This document shows positions 1-9,020 of a DNA stretch of 64,000 bases, in pieces. Where the stretch lies: assembly GCF_000719095.1 (NCBI RefSeq), contig NZ_JOEH01000026.1:62001-126000 (forward strand), read 5' to 3'. Position 1 is the first letter of the stretch, and every line of letters begins with the position of its first letter. The notes below the pieces were generated by a model. That model worked only from the letters and a program-made list of their open reading frames with translations. It was not told the origin of the DNA and made no database searches. The translations under genes were made by a program, and so were the position numbers. Source of the DNA: Streptacidiphilus jeojiense (GTDB taxonomy: Bacteria > Actinomycetota > Actinomycetes > Streptomycetales > Streptomycetaceae).

Positions 1-387
1 CTGCGCCGCGGCTGGCCCTTCCACCTGCACAGCCTGCGCGAGTACCTGGCGCACTTCCCCGGGCGCACGGCCGTGCCGGTGTTCGCCGTCGCACCGTCGG
101 GCGAGCGGTCGGCGCAGCAGACCCGGTCGGCCCTGGCCCGCGCGCTGTCGCTGCCGGAGCCGGTCGTCGTGGGAGCCCGGGCGCACGCCGAGATCGCGGA
201 CCTGCCGCCGCTGGACGGCGAGGTGGTCTGGGCCGACGACGAGCGCTTCGAGGTCCGCGGCAGCGACGCGATCCTCACCTTCCACCACGGCTCCGGCATG
301 GTGCTGATGTTCCATCACCTGTTCGGACCGGACACCGACGGGGCCGAGGCCGCCTGGCAGCACTGGCTGACCGGCCTCCTCGGCTGA
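1..387 (+). CDS. hypothetical protein, 3' part only
   Basis: The frame is open from the first base, so the start lies outside the window; 128 residues are visible before a TGA. An internal GTG at 73 exists, but the codons before it have the same strong GC3 bias and encode plausible protein (LRRGWPFHLHSL). I do not recognise the family. The end is rich in aromatic and His residues (TFHHGSGMVLMFHHLFG) with no membrane segment or known motif. Its stop is 80 bases before the next gene, which has its own ribosome binding site, so co-transcription is possible but unproven. Confidence 0.6.
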   Translation: MRRGWPFHLHSLREYLAHFPGRTAVPVFAVAPSGERSAQQTRSALARALSLPEPVVVGARAHAEIADLPPLDGEVVWADDERFEVRGSDAILTFHHGSGMVLMFHHLFGPDTDGAEAAWQHWLTGLLG

Positions 388-467
388 CCCCGCACACCGC
401 GAACCACCGACCAGGCACCACCAACCCAGGAACCACCGACCAGCACCACACACCCAAGGAGATCACC

Positions 468-1040
468 ATGCGTACCCTGATCAGCTCCGCCTTCGTCTCG
501 CTCGACGGTGTCATGGAGGCCCCGGGCGGCGAGGACGGCTACCGCAACGCCGGATGGACCTTCAAGGAGGTCGAGTTCGTCCCCGAGGCGTTCGCCATCA
601 AGGGTCGGGAGCAGGAGGAGTCCACCGCGATCCTGCTGGGCCGGGCCAGCTACCAGGCGTTCAGCCCGGTGTGGCCGGAGATGGCCGAGTTCGGCCACTA
701 CCGGACCATGCCGAAGTACGTCGTCTCCACCACCCTGACCGAGGACGGGCTCGTCTCGAACTGGGGCGAGACCACCATCCTGCGCTCGCTCGACGAGGTC
801 GCCGCCCTCAAGGAGACCGACGGAGGCCCGATCATCGTCCACGGCAGCGTCGCCCTCAACCACAGCCTCGCCGACGCCGGCCTGATCGACCGTTACCACC
901 TGCTGGTCTTCCCGCTGCTGCTCGGCGCGGGCAAGCGACTCTTCCCCGACACCGACAAGGACACCCAGAAGCTCCAGCTGGTCGAGCACGCCGTGTACCC
1001 CAACGGCCTGCAGCTGAACGTCCTCGACGTGGTCCGCTGA
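468..1040 (+). CDS. RibD C-terminal / DHFR-fold reductase family protein
   Basis: A 190-residue protein of the dihydrofolate-reductase-like family that includes the RibD C-terminal domain and YyaP/YwjB. The N-terminus MRTLISSAFVSLDGVMEAPG is the family signature (first beta strand, then SLDG). Other typical parts are LLGRASYQAF (about 63-72), the central PKYVVSTTL strand, IIVHGSVALNHSL (about 122-134) and the tail FPLLLGAGKRLF (about 150-161). Such proteins bind NADPH and reduce a substrate that is usually unknown; they are seldom true folate reductases. The ATG follows AAGGAGA at a good distance. It stands alone, with weak coupling to the partial gene upstream. Confidence 0.85.
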   Translation: MRTLISSAFVSLDGVMEAPGGEDGYRNAGWTFKEVEFVPEAFAIKGREQEESTAILLGRASYQAFSPVWPEMAEFGHYRTMPKYVVSTTLTEDGLVSNWGETTILRSLDEVAALKETDGGPIIVHGSVALNHSLADAGLIDRYHLLVFPLLLGAGKRLFPDTDKDTQKLQLVEHAVYPNGLQLNVLDVVR

Positions 1041-1199
1041 CCGAGGTGGGTTGGCGGAGCTGTCCAGGAGGTCCACCGTGGTGCCGACGTCGGAGTTCGA
1101 GCCGATGTTGACCGCGTGCACGGTCATGGCCAGTGCGCGGGAGCAGTCCTGCTCGCCCACGAAGGTCAGTTGCAGCCCCGCCCCACGGGCACCGGTCAC
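1041..1199 (-). other. coding-like remnant between two genes
   Basis: Read on the minus strand from a GTG at 1199, this stretch has strongly biased G/C third positions and encodes a natural-looking peptide (LTFVGEQDCSRALAMTVH, then VNIGSNSDVGTTVDLLDSSA). The frame then runs open through the antisense of the reductase gene, whose sense reading is clearly the real one. There is no good ribosome binding site. I read it as a fragment of a gene cut off by rearrangement; the parent family is not recognised. Confidence 0.3.
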
Positions 1200-1280
1200 T
1201 ACCGGATGCGAGGGGGACCGTGAAGTAGTGGCCCCGGTTCCGGTCGTGCCGGGGGCGCGGTGGTGCCGGGAGGTGATTGC

Positions 1281-1943
1281 ATGGGAGACGTGCCGACGAA
1301 CGACGACGCTGACCACACCGCCGACGCCGACCTGTTGCGGCGGTTGGACGACCTCTACACGGTCCGGCCGCCGTGGGAGATCGGGCGCCCGCAGCAGGCG
1401 TTCCTCGGCCTTGCCCGGTCCGGATCCATGGCCGGGCGGGTGCTGGACGTCGGCTGCGGCACCGGTGAGCACGTGCTGATGTGCACCGAGATGGGCCTGG
1501 ACGCCTGCGGCCTGGACCTGGCCGCCACCGCCCTGCGGGCTGCGGAGGACAAGGCGCGCCGGCGCGGCTCCAGCGCGCGGTTCCTGCATCACGACGCGCG
1601 CAGGCTCGCGGAGTTGGGGGAGGAGCAGTTCGACACCGTGCTCGACTGCGGGCTGTTCCATCTGCTCGATCCAGGCGACCGCGGTGCCTTCGCGGCGGGG
1701 CTGCAGACGGTGCTGCGCCCGGGCGGGCGCTACTTCCTGCTGTGCTTCAGCGACCGGGAACCCGGCGAGGCAGGCGAGCGTGGACCGCACCGGCTGACGC
1801 GGGAGGAGATCACGGCCGCGTTCGCCGACCGGCTGCGGATCGACTCCATCGAGCCGGCCACGATCGAGATCGTCCTGGACCGGGAGGACATCCGGGGCTG
1901 GCTCGCCGCGATGACGAAGGTCGGGGAGACCCCGACGCACTGA
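1281..1943 (+). CDS. class I SAM-dependent methyltransferase
   Basis: A 220-residue methyltransferase. The SAM-binding motif I is VLDVGCGTGEH (about 54-64), followed by an acidic end of strand 2 (ACGLDLA), a strand 4 motif (FDTVLDCGLFHLLD) and LRPGGRYFLLCFSD, all in Rossmann-fold order. The length fits the small-molecule (UbiE/Tam-like) type rather than an RNA or protein methylase. I chose ATG 1281 because GGGAGGTG sits just in front of it; a GTG at 1260 would add seven residues but has no such site. Its substrate cannot be told from context. A terminator follows directly. Confidence 0.85.
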   Translation: MGDVPTNDDADHTADADLLRRLDDLYTVRPPWEIGRPQQAFLGLARSGSMAGRVLDVGCGTGEHVLMCTEMGLDACGLDLAATALRAAEDKARRRGSSARFLHHDARRLAELGEEQFDTVLDCGLFHLLDPGDRGAFAAGLQTVLRPGGRYFLLCFSDREPGEAGERGPHRLTREEITAAFADRLRIDSIEPATIEIVLDREDIRGWLAAMTKVGETPTH

Positions 1944-1973
1944 CCGCCCGCCGACGGGGTCGGCGGGCGTCAG
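1940..1973. terminator. bidirectional terminator between convergent genes
   Basis: Inverted repeat with arms CGCCCGCCGAC and GTCGGCGGGCG around a GGG loop. It is extended by CTGAC/GTCAG with one bulged C, giving about a 15-bp stem. It overlaps the stop of the methyltransferase and faces the end of the S53 protease, so it can serve both strands. There is no U-tract, as is usual in streptomycetes. Confidence 0.7.
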
Positions 1974-2002
1974 GTGGCGGGCCTGGTGCGGCCCGGTGTG
2001 GG

Positions 2003-3643
2003 TCAGCCGAGGTTGTCGGTGATGAAGTTGGCACCGTCGTACGAGCCCCAACCGGTCACCTCGTCGTAGCCGGTGCCGGCGCTGTAGGCGCCGTTGCTGC
2101 CGCTGGTGACGTCGTGGAAGTCGTTGCTGTAGTTGGAGCCGGTGGCGTCGGTGTAGATGGCCGAGTTGGCGTAGCCGAGGGCGGACCCGCTCGACGCCGC
2201 CGCGTAGTCGTCGTAGATGGCGGTGAAGGCCGCCCAGTTCGGCGCGGCGGCGCTGGTGCCGCCGAACTCCTGCCAGGAGCCCGCCTCGTAGATGGCCCAG
2301 CCGGTGTTCGGGTCGGCCACCGCGGCCACGTCCGGCACCGTGCGCTTGGAGCCGCTGTTCACCGAGGACTGGAAGGACGGCGTGGCGTAGTACGAGGAGA
2401 CGCCGCCGCCGCTGCCGTCCCAGGCGGTCTCGCTGCTCCAGGCGTTGGCCGAGGTCAGCGTGAGCGAGGTGCCGCCGACACCGGTGACGTAGGGGTCGGC
2501 CGCCGGGAAGTCCACCGAGGTGCCGCCGTTGCCGGCGTCGTCCGAGCCGCTGTCGCCCGAGGCGGCGTAGACGGACTGGCCCTGGGCGGCGTCCTCCTTG
2601 TAGGTGGTGTTGTCGGCGCTGCGGTTGGCGGAGGTCATGGCCGCCTCGTTCTCGCCCCAGCTGATGGAGACGATCGGCGCGGCGGAGGAGGCCAGCGCGG
2701 AGTACATGGCCTCGTCGCCGGCCACGGTGTTGGGGGCCTCGTAGACCTTGATCTTGGCGCCGGGGGCGAGGGCCTGGATGACCTCGATGTCGAGCTCGAC
2801 CTCGTCCTTGCCGGAGCTGTCCGTGGTTCCGCCGCTGACCTTCACGACGGTCGGGGTCGAGGGGCTGAGCCCGAACTGGGTGTCGTAGGCGGTGACGTCC
2901 GACTGGGTGAAGGTGGAGAACTCGACCAGCGAGATGGTCTGGCCGGTGCCGTCGTAGCCGCCGCTGACCAGGGAGGTGAGGTCATAGGCCTTGCGCGCCT
3001 GAGTGGGCGTCAGGCCGGAGATGGCGTGCGAGGTGGCGTTCGGGGTGACCTTGCGCTGGGCGAAGTGCGCGTGCTGCGCGTGGTTGTTCAGGCCGGCCAC
3101 GTCCACGACGTCCGCCGCGAGGGCGGCGGGCAGCTTGGGGTCGCTGTCGTTCGCGTAGAAGCCCTGCTTGGTGGTCTTGTCGGTGTAGTTGACCAGGCTG
3201 ACGCCGAAGGCCTTGCCGACCTGCCGGGCGGTGCCGGAGGCGGTCACCGACAGGTGCCCGCCGGACACCGGGGCGACGGTGAGGCCCTGTGCCTTGAGGT
3301 AGCCGGTCACCTGGGCGACGGTGGCGTCGGAGGCGCCGTAGCGGGCCGCGAACTGGGCGACCGTCAGGTAGTGCTTGTAGAGCTTGGAGGTGGGGTCCGC
3401 CACCTGCTTGAGGAAGGCGTCCAGGCCCGCCTCGTCGCGCGCGGCCAGGCTCACGGTCACCGATATCCGCTGGGACGGGGCCACCGCGCCGTGGCGAACC
3501 GCCTGCTGCACGGCCGGGATCACGTCGCCGTGCACCGCCACGTTCGGAGCCGGGGCGGCCTGGGCCGCGGGGGAGCCGAGAACGGCGAGGACGGGCAGCG
3601 GCGCCACGAGGGCGCCGAGGATCTTCAGACGACGAGCGTTCAT
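2003..3643 (-). CDS. secreted S53 family (sedolisin/kumamolisin) serine-carboxyl peptidase
   Basis: A 546-residue exported protease of acidic-active type. Residues 1-30 are a signal peptide (positive start, hydrophobic core, SPAAQA). About 40-195 is the S53 propeptide (activation domain), removed on maturation. The catalytic domain carries the Ser-Glu-Asp triad: E281 and D285 in DEVELDIE, oxyanion Asp D364 in ASGDSG, and Ser464 in GGTSAAAP. The C-terminus (NDFHDVTSGSNG ... YDEVTGWG, about 507-533) is the family's calcium site. All key residues are present, so it should be active. GGAGG precedes the ATG. The gene lies 148 bases downstream of the LuxR gene on the same strand, so that regulator is an obvious but untested candidate controller. 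Confidence 0.95.
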   Translation of the reverse strand: MNARRLKILGALVAPLPVLAVLGSPAAQAAPAPNVAVHGDVIPAVQQAVRHGAVAPSQRISVTVSLAARDEAGLDAFLKQVADPTSKLYKHYLTVAQFAARYGASDATVAQVTGYLKAQGLTVAPVSGGHLSVTASGTARQVGKAFGVSLVNYTDKTTKQGFYANDSDPKLPAALAADVVDVAGLNNHAQHAHFAQRKVTPNATSHAISGLTPTQARKAYDLTSLVSGGYDGTGQTISLVEFSTFTQSDVTAYDTQFGLSPSTPTVVKVSGGTTDSSGKDEVELDIEVIQALAPGAKIKVYEAPNTVAGDEAMYSALASSAAPIVSISWGENEAAMTSANRSADNTTYKEDAAQGQSVYAASGDSGSDDAGNGGTSVDFPAADPYVTGVGGTSLTLTSANAWSSETAWDGSGGGVSSYYATPSFQSSVNSGSKRTVPDVAAVADPNTGWAIYEAGSWQEFGGTSAAAPNWAAFTAIYDDYAAASSGSALGYANSAIYTDATGSNYSNDFHDVTSGSNGAYSAGTGYDEVTGWGSYDGANFITDNLG

Positions 3644-3791
3644 GGGGGGTGTCCTCCAGCGGAGAGGGTCCTGCCGAGCAGGGATGCGACCCCCAACCTA
3701 GGAAGGCATGGTCATGTCACATAAGCGGAGGAAACCCTTGCACCCGATGCCCCCTCCCTTGCTCCCCGCGCCCGCACCCTTGTTCCGCTGT

Positions 3792-6548
3792 TCAGCCGGT
3801 CAGCGTCTTGACCAGTTCGGTGCGCGACCGCACCCCGAGTTTCCGGTAGACCCGTGACAGCGAGGCCTCGACGGTCTTCACGCTGACGAAGCAGGCCGCG
3901 GCTATCTCGCGGTTGGTGGAGCCCGCTGCGGCGAGCGCCGCGATCCGCTGCTCGGGAACGGTGAGCGCGGCCGGCTCCGCGGCACCGCTGCCCGAACGCG
4001 GCACCCGGCCCTGCTCGATCCGGCGCAGCCAGGGAAGGGCCCCGGCGGTCCGGCACAGTTCCCACGCCTCGTCGGTGGCCCGCCGCGCCGCGGCGTGCCG
4101 TCGTCGTCGGCGCTCCAGGTCGGCCAGGGCGACCAGGGACCGGGCCAGTTCGAGCGGGATCGCCTGCTGCCGCAACCGGTCGACGGACGCCGCCAACAGC
4201 TCCTCGGCCTCGGTGAGTTCGCCCAGGGCCAGGCAGCGCAGCGCGGCGGCGCGCTGAAGCCCGGCGAGCACGCCCAGGCGGCCGAGCCGCCGGGCGGTGG
4301 CCGAGACCTCGTCGATGAACTCCCCGGCCTCCGCCAGCGATCCCTCGCCGACCAGGGCCTCGGCGAGGTCGGGGTGCCAGCGCCCGATGCCGGGGTCCAC
4401 GATGCCCATGGACTGCTCGATGGACCGCACCTCGCGCAGCACCGCGGCGGCCGGGCCCGGCTCGTCCGCGAGCAGGTGCACCCGTCCCAGCACGGTGGTG
4501 TTCCACAGGTACCAGAAGCGGTCGCCGTCCTGCTGAGCGCTCCGCGCGCCCTCCTCGGCCAGCAACCGGGCCCGGTCCAGCGAGCCGTTGGTCGCCTCGG
4601 CCGCGGCGGCCGCGTACGCCACCGGCCCGTCCAGGCCGTCGATGTCCTGGCTCAGGGCGGCGGCGCGCCGGGCCGCGGCCAGGGCTCCGGCGCAGTCACC
4701 GGCACGGTTGCGGATGTCGGTGAGCAGGATCTGCGCCCGCAGCGCGTCCTCGACGCCCACCTGGTCCCCGAAGCGGTCCAGGGTCGCCGTGATCGAGGCC
4801 TCGGCCTCGGCGAGGCGGTCCGCGTGCAGATGGAAGATCGCCTCGGTGGAGAGGGTCTCCCACAGCCGCAGGTGGTCCACCCGGTGCGCCCGGGCGACGG
4901 CCAGTGCCTGCGCCAGCGTGGTCTCCGCGTCCTGGTCCCCGCCCAGCCGCTGCAGGTAGGCGAGCGAGGTCAGCGCCTCGACCCGGGTCATCACCGCGGC
5001 CCCGCCCGCGGCCTCGGCCAGCGCGGCGGCCCGACGCGCCTCGACCGCGGCCTGCCCGACCCGTCCGGCCAGCAGGTCCCGGTCCGAGGCCCAGCAGCGC
5101 AGCTGCGCCTCCAGGGCGGGGGATCCGGCGGCCTCGACCAGCCCGTCGGCGATCAGCCGTCCCTCGCCCTCCAGGGCCTGTCCCGCGCACATGAGCAGGA
5201 CGATCCGGGCCCGGATCCTGGTCGTCGGGTCCTCCTCCTCGTTCAGCACGCCCTGGGCCTCGCGCCGGGCGTCGTCCCACAGCCCGGCGTCGCAGGCGTA
5301 CTGGGCGCTGGCGATGCGGCGCTGCGCGCGCACCGGGCCGGCGTCGGCGGGGGTGCGGGCCAGCGCCAGGGCCGACAGTTCCGCCGCGGTGGCCGGGGCC
5401 CCGCGGCGCCTGGCCGCGTCGGCGGCGACGGCCAGGGTCGTCGCCACGCCCTCGTCCCTGGCCGGGTTGGCCAGCGCCAGGTGCCTGGCCCGCTCCACCG
5501 GTTCGGTCACGGCGGTGGCGAGCCGGGCGTGTGCGGCCCGGCGGGCCTGCCCGGATGCCTCGGCGTACAGGGCGGATCCGATCAGCGGGTCGTCGAAGCG
5601 GATCTGGCCGTTCAGGTCGATCCGCAGCAGCCCCAGCCGTTCGGCGGTCTCCAGGTGCACGGCGACCGATTCGTCCCCGGCGGTCGCCAGCAGGGTGAGG
5701 TCGGGGCGGGCCGCCGCACTGGCCAGGACCAGGGCCTGGACCACCTCCTCGGGCACGGTGCGCAGCCGGTCGAGCAGCAGTGCGCGCAACGGGCCCGGGA
5801 TGTCGGTCGGGGTCCCGGTCCGGTCGGCGGCGGCCGGCAGCGAGCGCAGCAGCTCCAGCGCGTAGAGCGGGTTCCCCCGGGAGAGCCGGGCGATCTCCCG
5901 TACCGTCGCGGCCGGGAGCGGGGCCCCCGCGCTCTGTTCGAGCAGCCGGGTGAGGTCGGTGGAGTCCAGTGGCGGGACCGTCAGCTGCAGGCTCCCGGCC
6001 GGGCACAGACCCGCGTGTGCGGGCGGCTGTCCGTGCGGGACCCGCTCGCTCGCCAGTACCCGCAGGTTGAGACCGGCGGTCCGGCGCGAGACGAACCCCA
6101 GGATCTGCGCCGTCGGGCCGTCCATCCACTGGATGTCGTCGACCACGAGCCACACCGGCCCCTCGGCGCAGAGCCGGCGCAGCAGGGTGAGCACCGCCAG
6201 GTGCACCCCGGCGCCGTCGACCGCCGCCCGGGGGTCGTCACCGCGCAGCAGGACCGCACGCAGCGCCTCCCGCTGCCCGGCAGGCAGGCCGCCGACGGTC
6301 TCGTCGGACACCGGTTCGAGCAGGTCGATCAGGCACATGAACGGCAGCGGGACCTCCGCGGCCGCCGGGGAACAGCGCAGCACCCGCACGCCCCGGGCGA
6401 GCGCCTGCTGCGCCAACTGGTCCAGCAGGTGGGACTTCCCGATCCCGGCCGGGCCGGTCAGCAGCAGGCCGGGAGCCTGCCGCAGGCCGTCCCGGGCGGT
6501 GCGGCGGAGCTCGTCCCGGTTCGCGGACCCCAGGTTGTTATCGCTCAC
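3792..6548 (-). CDS. LuxR-family large ATP-binding (LAL) transcriptional regulator
   Basis: A 918-residue regulator of the MalT/LAL class. An N-terminal AAA/NACHT-like ATPase has Walker A GPAGIGKS (32-39) and Walker B WLVVDDIQWMD (about 133-143). A long alpha-helical, TPR-like middle rich in Ala/Leu/Arg follows (about 300-840). The C-terminal LuxR helix-turn-helix is at about 855-918 (LTVPEQRIAALAAAG, then NREIAAACFVSVKTVEASL). Such proteins are usually pathway activators switched on by ATP and a ligand. The start is GTG with GGAGGG in front. It reads toward the S53 protease gene. Confidence 0.93.
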   Translation of the reverse strand: MSDNNLGSANRDELRRTARDGLRQAPGLLLTGPAGIGKSHLLDQLAQQALARGVRVLRCSPAAAEVPLPFMCLIDLLEPVSDETVGGLPAGQREALRAVLLRGDDPRAAVDGAGVHLAVLTLLRRLCAEGPVWLVVDDIQWMDGPTAQILGFVSRRTAGLNLRVLASERVPHGQPPAHAGLCPAGSLQLTVPPLDSTDLTRLLEQSAGAPLPAATVREIARLSRGNPLYALELLRSLPAAADRTGTPTDIPGPLRALLLDRLRTVPEEVVQALVLASAAARPDLTLLATAGDESVAVHLETAERLGLLRIDLNGQIRFDDPLIGSALYAEASGQARRAAHARLATAVTEPVERARHLALANPARDEGVATTLAVAADAARRRGAPATAAELSALALARTPADAGPVRAQRRIASAQYACDAGLWDDARREAQGVLNEEEDPTTRIRARIVLLMCAGQALEGEGRLIADGLVEAAGSPALEAQLRCWASDRDLLAGRVGQAAVEARRAAALAEAAGGAAVMTRVEALTSLAYLQRLGGDQDAETTLAQALAVARAHRVDHLRLWETLSTEAIFHLHADRLAEAEASITATLDRFGDQVGVEDALRAQILLTDIRNRAGDCAGALAAARRAAALSQDIDGLDGPVAYAAAAAEATNGSLDRARLLAEEGARSAQQDGDRFWYLWNTTVLGRVHLLADEPGPAAAVLREVRSIEQSMGIVDPGIGRWHPDLAEALVGEGSLAEAGEFIDEVSATARRLGRLGVLAGLQRAAALRCLALGELTEAEELLAASVDRLRQQAIPLELARSLVALADLERRRRRHAAARRATDEAWELCRTAGALPWLRRIEQGRVPRSGSGAAEPAALTVPEQRIAALAAAGSTNREIAAACFVSVKTVEASLSRVYRKLGVRSRTELVKTLTG

Positions 6549-6650
6549 ACCACGTCCCTCCGCACGGCCGGAATGCTGCTACCGGGCGGTATTGTGACAC
6601 TTTCAGGTGTCGTGCATGAGTCCGCCCGGATTTCGGCTCGTGGATCGGCT

Positions 6651-7193
6651 TCAACAGCCCTGTGCCACCGTGCCGTTGGGTGCAGATCCGGGAATCGGCT
6701 GGAGGACCTTGGGCTGCTTCCGGTGCCACACCAGCGGGTGGCTGCTGTGGTCGTTGCTCATCGCGAGCACCCGCAGCACGACGATCTCGTGGTCGCCGGC
6801 CGGGTAGCGGTGCTCGACCGCGCACTCCAGCCAGGAGGGGGCGTCGTCCAGGAAGACGGCGCCGGAGGCGGTCCCGGTCGTGCCGATGCCGCGGAGCCGG
6901 TCCTGCTTGTTGCGGGAGGCGAGCTGGCGGGTCTTGCCGGCGTGGACCTCGCTGAGCAGCGAGATACCGAGGACCGGTGCGCCGGACAGCAGCGGCCAGG
7001 TGGTGGAGCCGCGCTGGACCGCGAAGGAGACCATCGGCGGCCGGTAGGAGACCCCGACGGTGAAGGAGGAGGCGATCATGATCACCGGCTCGGCCCCGAC
7101 CAGGGTGGCGATGGCCACGACGCCGGACGGGAAGCCGGAGAACGCGGCCCGCATGTGTTCCGGGTCCGTGGTGAATTCGTGTGCGGAGGCCAT
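6651..7193 (-). CDS. flavin reductase (RutF/HpaC-like)
   Basis: A 180-residue NAD(P)H:flavin oxidoreductase of the DIM6/NTAB (HpaC, RutF) family, which supplies free reduced FMN to two-component monooxygenases. Family hallmarks are FSGFPSGVVAIAT near the start, MIASSFTVGVSYRPPMVSFAVQRGSTTWPLL (about 40-70) and the C-terminal EHRYPAGDHEIVVLRV segment. It is the last gene of an eight-gene minus-strand unit and starts 5 bases after the transporter-kinase stop. Two FMN-dependent monooxygenases lie upstream in the same unit and are the likely consumers of its FMNH2. Confidence 0.9.
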   Translation of the reverse strand: MASAHEFTTDPEHMRAAFSGFPSGVVAIATLVGAEPVIMIASSFTVGVSYRPPMVSFAVQRGSTTWPLLSGAPVLGISLLSEVHAGKTRQLASRNKQDRLRGIGTTGTASGAVFLDDAPSWLECAVEHRYPAGDHEIVVLRVLAMSNDHSSHPLVWHRKQPKVLQPIPGSAPNGTVAQGC

Positions 7194-7198
7194 GGCGA

Positions 7199-9019
7199 TC
7201 AGTCCGTCCGGACGCCGAGGTCGGCGACCTGTCGTAGCCGTCGGTGTGCTTGACGTTGGTGTGCGAGCTGTGTCCGGGCGTCGCGCTCGTCGTTCCGCAT
7301 CGCGTCGACCAGTTCGTCCGCGTCCGCGAACGCCCGCTGCGTGCGGATCAACTGATGGATCGTCATCTCCACCCGCAGTCCGTAGAGGTCGCCGTCGAAG
7401 TCGAGCACATGCGCCTCGACGGTGTGGGCCCGGCCGGCGAAGGTCTGGTTGGAGCCGATCGAGATCAGCGCCGGGCGCGGCACCGGCCAGGACGGGGTGC
7501 GCAGGGATCCGAGGTAGACGCCGTCGGCGGGGGAGCGGGCCGGGAGGTCGAGGGCGATGTTGGCGGTCGGGTAGCCGAGGCGGCGCCCGACGCGGGAGCC
7601 GGGTACGACCGTGCCGTCCAGGGCCTCGACGGCGTCGCTCCGACCGGCCGGCAGCCGCGCCGAGGCGGCGGCGCCGACCAGTGCCGCGGCGGCCAGCACG
7701 GCCAGCGCCGCGGCGTCACCGGTCGCCGCCACCACCACGGCGGTGACCGCACTGCCCAGCACCGCGCCCAGCTGCTTGACGGCGTTGAAGGCGCCGGAGG
7801 CGGCGCCCACGGACCCGGCGGGCGCCGCGGTCACCGCCGCGATCGAGAACGGCGACCAGACCGCGGAGTTGGCGACCCCGTAGACCGCGAAGGCGGCCGA
7901 CAGCGACCAGGGCGGGGCGTGCAGGGCGATCAGCACCGCGGTGGCGCCGGTGGAGGCCACCAGCGCGGCCGAGCCGACCAGCCCCACCGTGCGCAGGCCC
8001 GCCGTGTTGTTCAGCCTGGCCGACAGCGGCGCGCCGGCCAGCGCGCCCAACCCCATCGGCACCAGCGTCAGGGACGCGGCGAAGGCACCCAGGCCCCGGT
8101 CGTCCTGGAGGTAGAGCATCAGCGGGACGGGGGCCGAGCCGACGCAGAACGCGGCGGCGGCCGCTCCCCAGGAGGCGGTGACGAAGCCCCGGCTGCGCAG
8201 CAGCGCGACCGGCAGCAGGGCGGCCTCGCCCGAGCGGCGCTGCAGCCAGGTGACCGCGACGACCAGCAGCACCCCCAGCACCGCGCAGAGCCACCTCGGC
8301 ACACCGGCCACGGCCGTGCCGGAGGCGCCGGTGCCCTGGATGCCCAGCACCAGGGCCAGCACACCGAGGGCGTTGCCGGCCATCGCCCACAGCGGGGTGC
8401 GGCCGGCGCGCCGTTCGGAGGCCGGGAGCCAGACGAGCGCCGCCACCACGCCGACCACGCCGAGCGGCAGGTTGACCGCGAAGATCGACGGCCAGCCCCA
8501 GCCGCCGACCAGGAGCCCGCCGAGCAGCGGACCGGCGACGGTGGCCGCGCCGCCGACGGCGCTCCAGATCCCCAGGGCGACCGCCAGCCGCGGCGGCCGG
8601 AACAGGGTGCGGATGATGGTCAGGCACTGAGGGGTCATCAGGGCCGCGCCCAGCCCCTGCAGCATCCGCCAGGCGATCAGTGCGCCGACGGTCTGCGCCA
8701 GTGCGCACAGCAGCGACGCGACGGTGAACCCGGCCAGGCCGAGGACGTAGACCCGCCGGTGGCCGAAGCGGTCCCCGAGCCGGCCCGCGACCAGCAGCGG
8801 GACCGCGTAGGCGAACAGGTAGCCGCTGTTGACCCACAGCGCCGTCGGGACGGTGGTGTGCAGTCCGGAGGTCAGCGCGGGCAGGGCCACCGAGGTGATG
8901 GTGCTGTCGAGCAGCAGCATGAAGAACCCCAGGCACAGGGTGCCCAGCGCCAGCCGGCTGCGCAGCCGCTCCCCGACGACTCGCTCGCCGGATGCGCTGC
9001 CCACCGATGTGCTGCCCAC
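7199..9019 (-). CDS. MFS (DHA2-type) transporter fused to a C-terminal riboflavin kinase domain
   Basis: A 606-residue fusion. Residues 1 to about 455 are a 14-helix drug:H+ antiporter-2 type MFS transporter: [13 protein letters not shown] in helix 1, loop [11 protein letters not shown] (79-89), and motif C region GPLLGGLL. Residues about 464-585 form a complete riboflavin kinase domain like the second half of Rib[22 protein letters not shown] with the PTAN nucleotide/Mg motif at 484-487, [16 protein letters not shown], and [14 protein letters not shown] containing the expected catalytic Glu535. No FAD synthetase half is present. The start is a GTG one base after the stop of the upstream monooxygenase. 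I infer FMN supply for the operon's flavoenzymes; transport of riboflavin or of substrate/product is open. Confidence 0.88.
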   Translation of the reverse strand: MGSTSVGSASGERVVGERLRSRLALGTLCLGFFMLLLDSTITSVALPALTSGLHTTVPTALWVNSGYLFAYAVPLLVAGRLGDRFGHRRVYVLGLAGFTVASLLCALAQTVGALIAWRMLQGLGAALMTPQCLTIIRTLFRPPRLAVALGIWSAVGGAATVAGPLLGGLLVGGWGWPSIFAVNLPLGVVGVVAALVWLPASERRAGRTPLWAMAGNALGVLALVLGIQGTGASGTAVAGVPRWLCAVLGVLLVVAVTWLQRRSGEAALLPVALLRSRGFVTASWGAAAAAFCVGSAPVPLMLYLQDDRGLGAFAASLTLVPMGLGALAGAPLSARLNNTAGLRTVGLVGSAALVASTGATAVLIALHAPPWSLSAAFAVYGVANSAVWSPFSIAAVTAAPAGSVGAASGAFNAVKQLGAVLGSAVTAVVVAATGDAAALAVLAAAALVGAAASARLPAGRSDAVEALDGTVVPGSRVGRRLGYPTANIALDLPARSPADGVYLGSLRTPSWPVPRPALISIGSNQTFAGRAHTVEAHVLDFDGDLYGLRVEMTIHQLIRTQRAFADADELVDAMRNDERDARTQLAHQRQAHRRLRQVADLGVRTD

Positions 9020-9020
9020 C

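Noticed and set aside
4095..7253. Very long plus-strand open frame (over 1000 codons) opposite the LuxR and flavin reductase genes
   Set aside because: Repeat-like Gly/Gln/Arg/Pro composition, no domain, and exact antisense of genes with clear motifs; a usual artefact of high GC.
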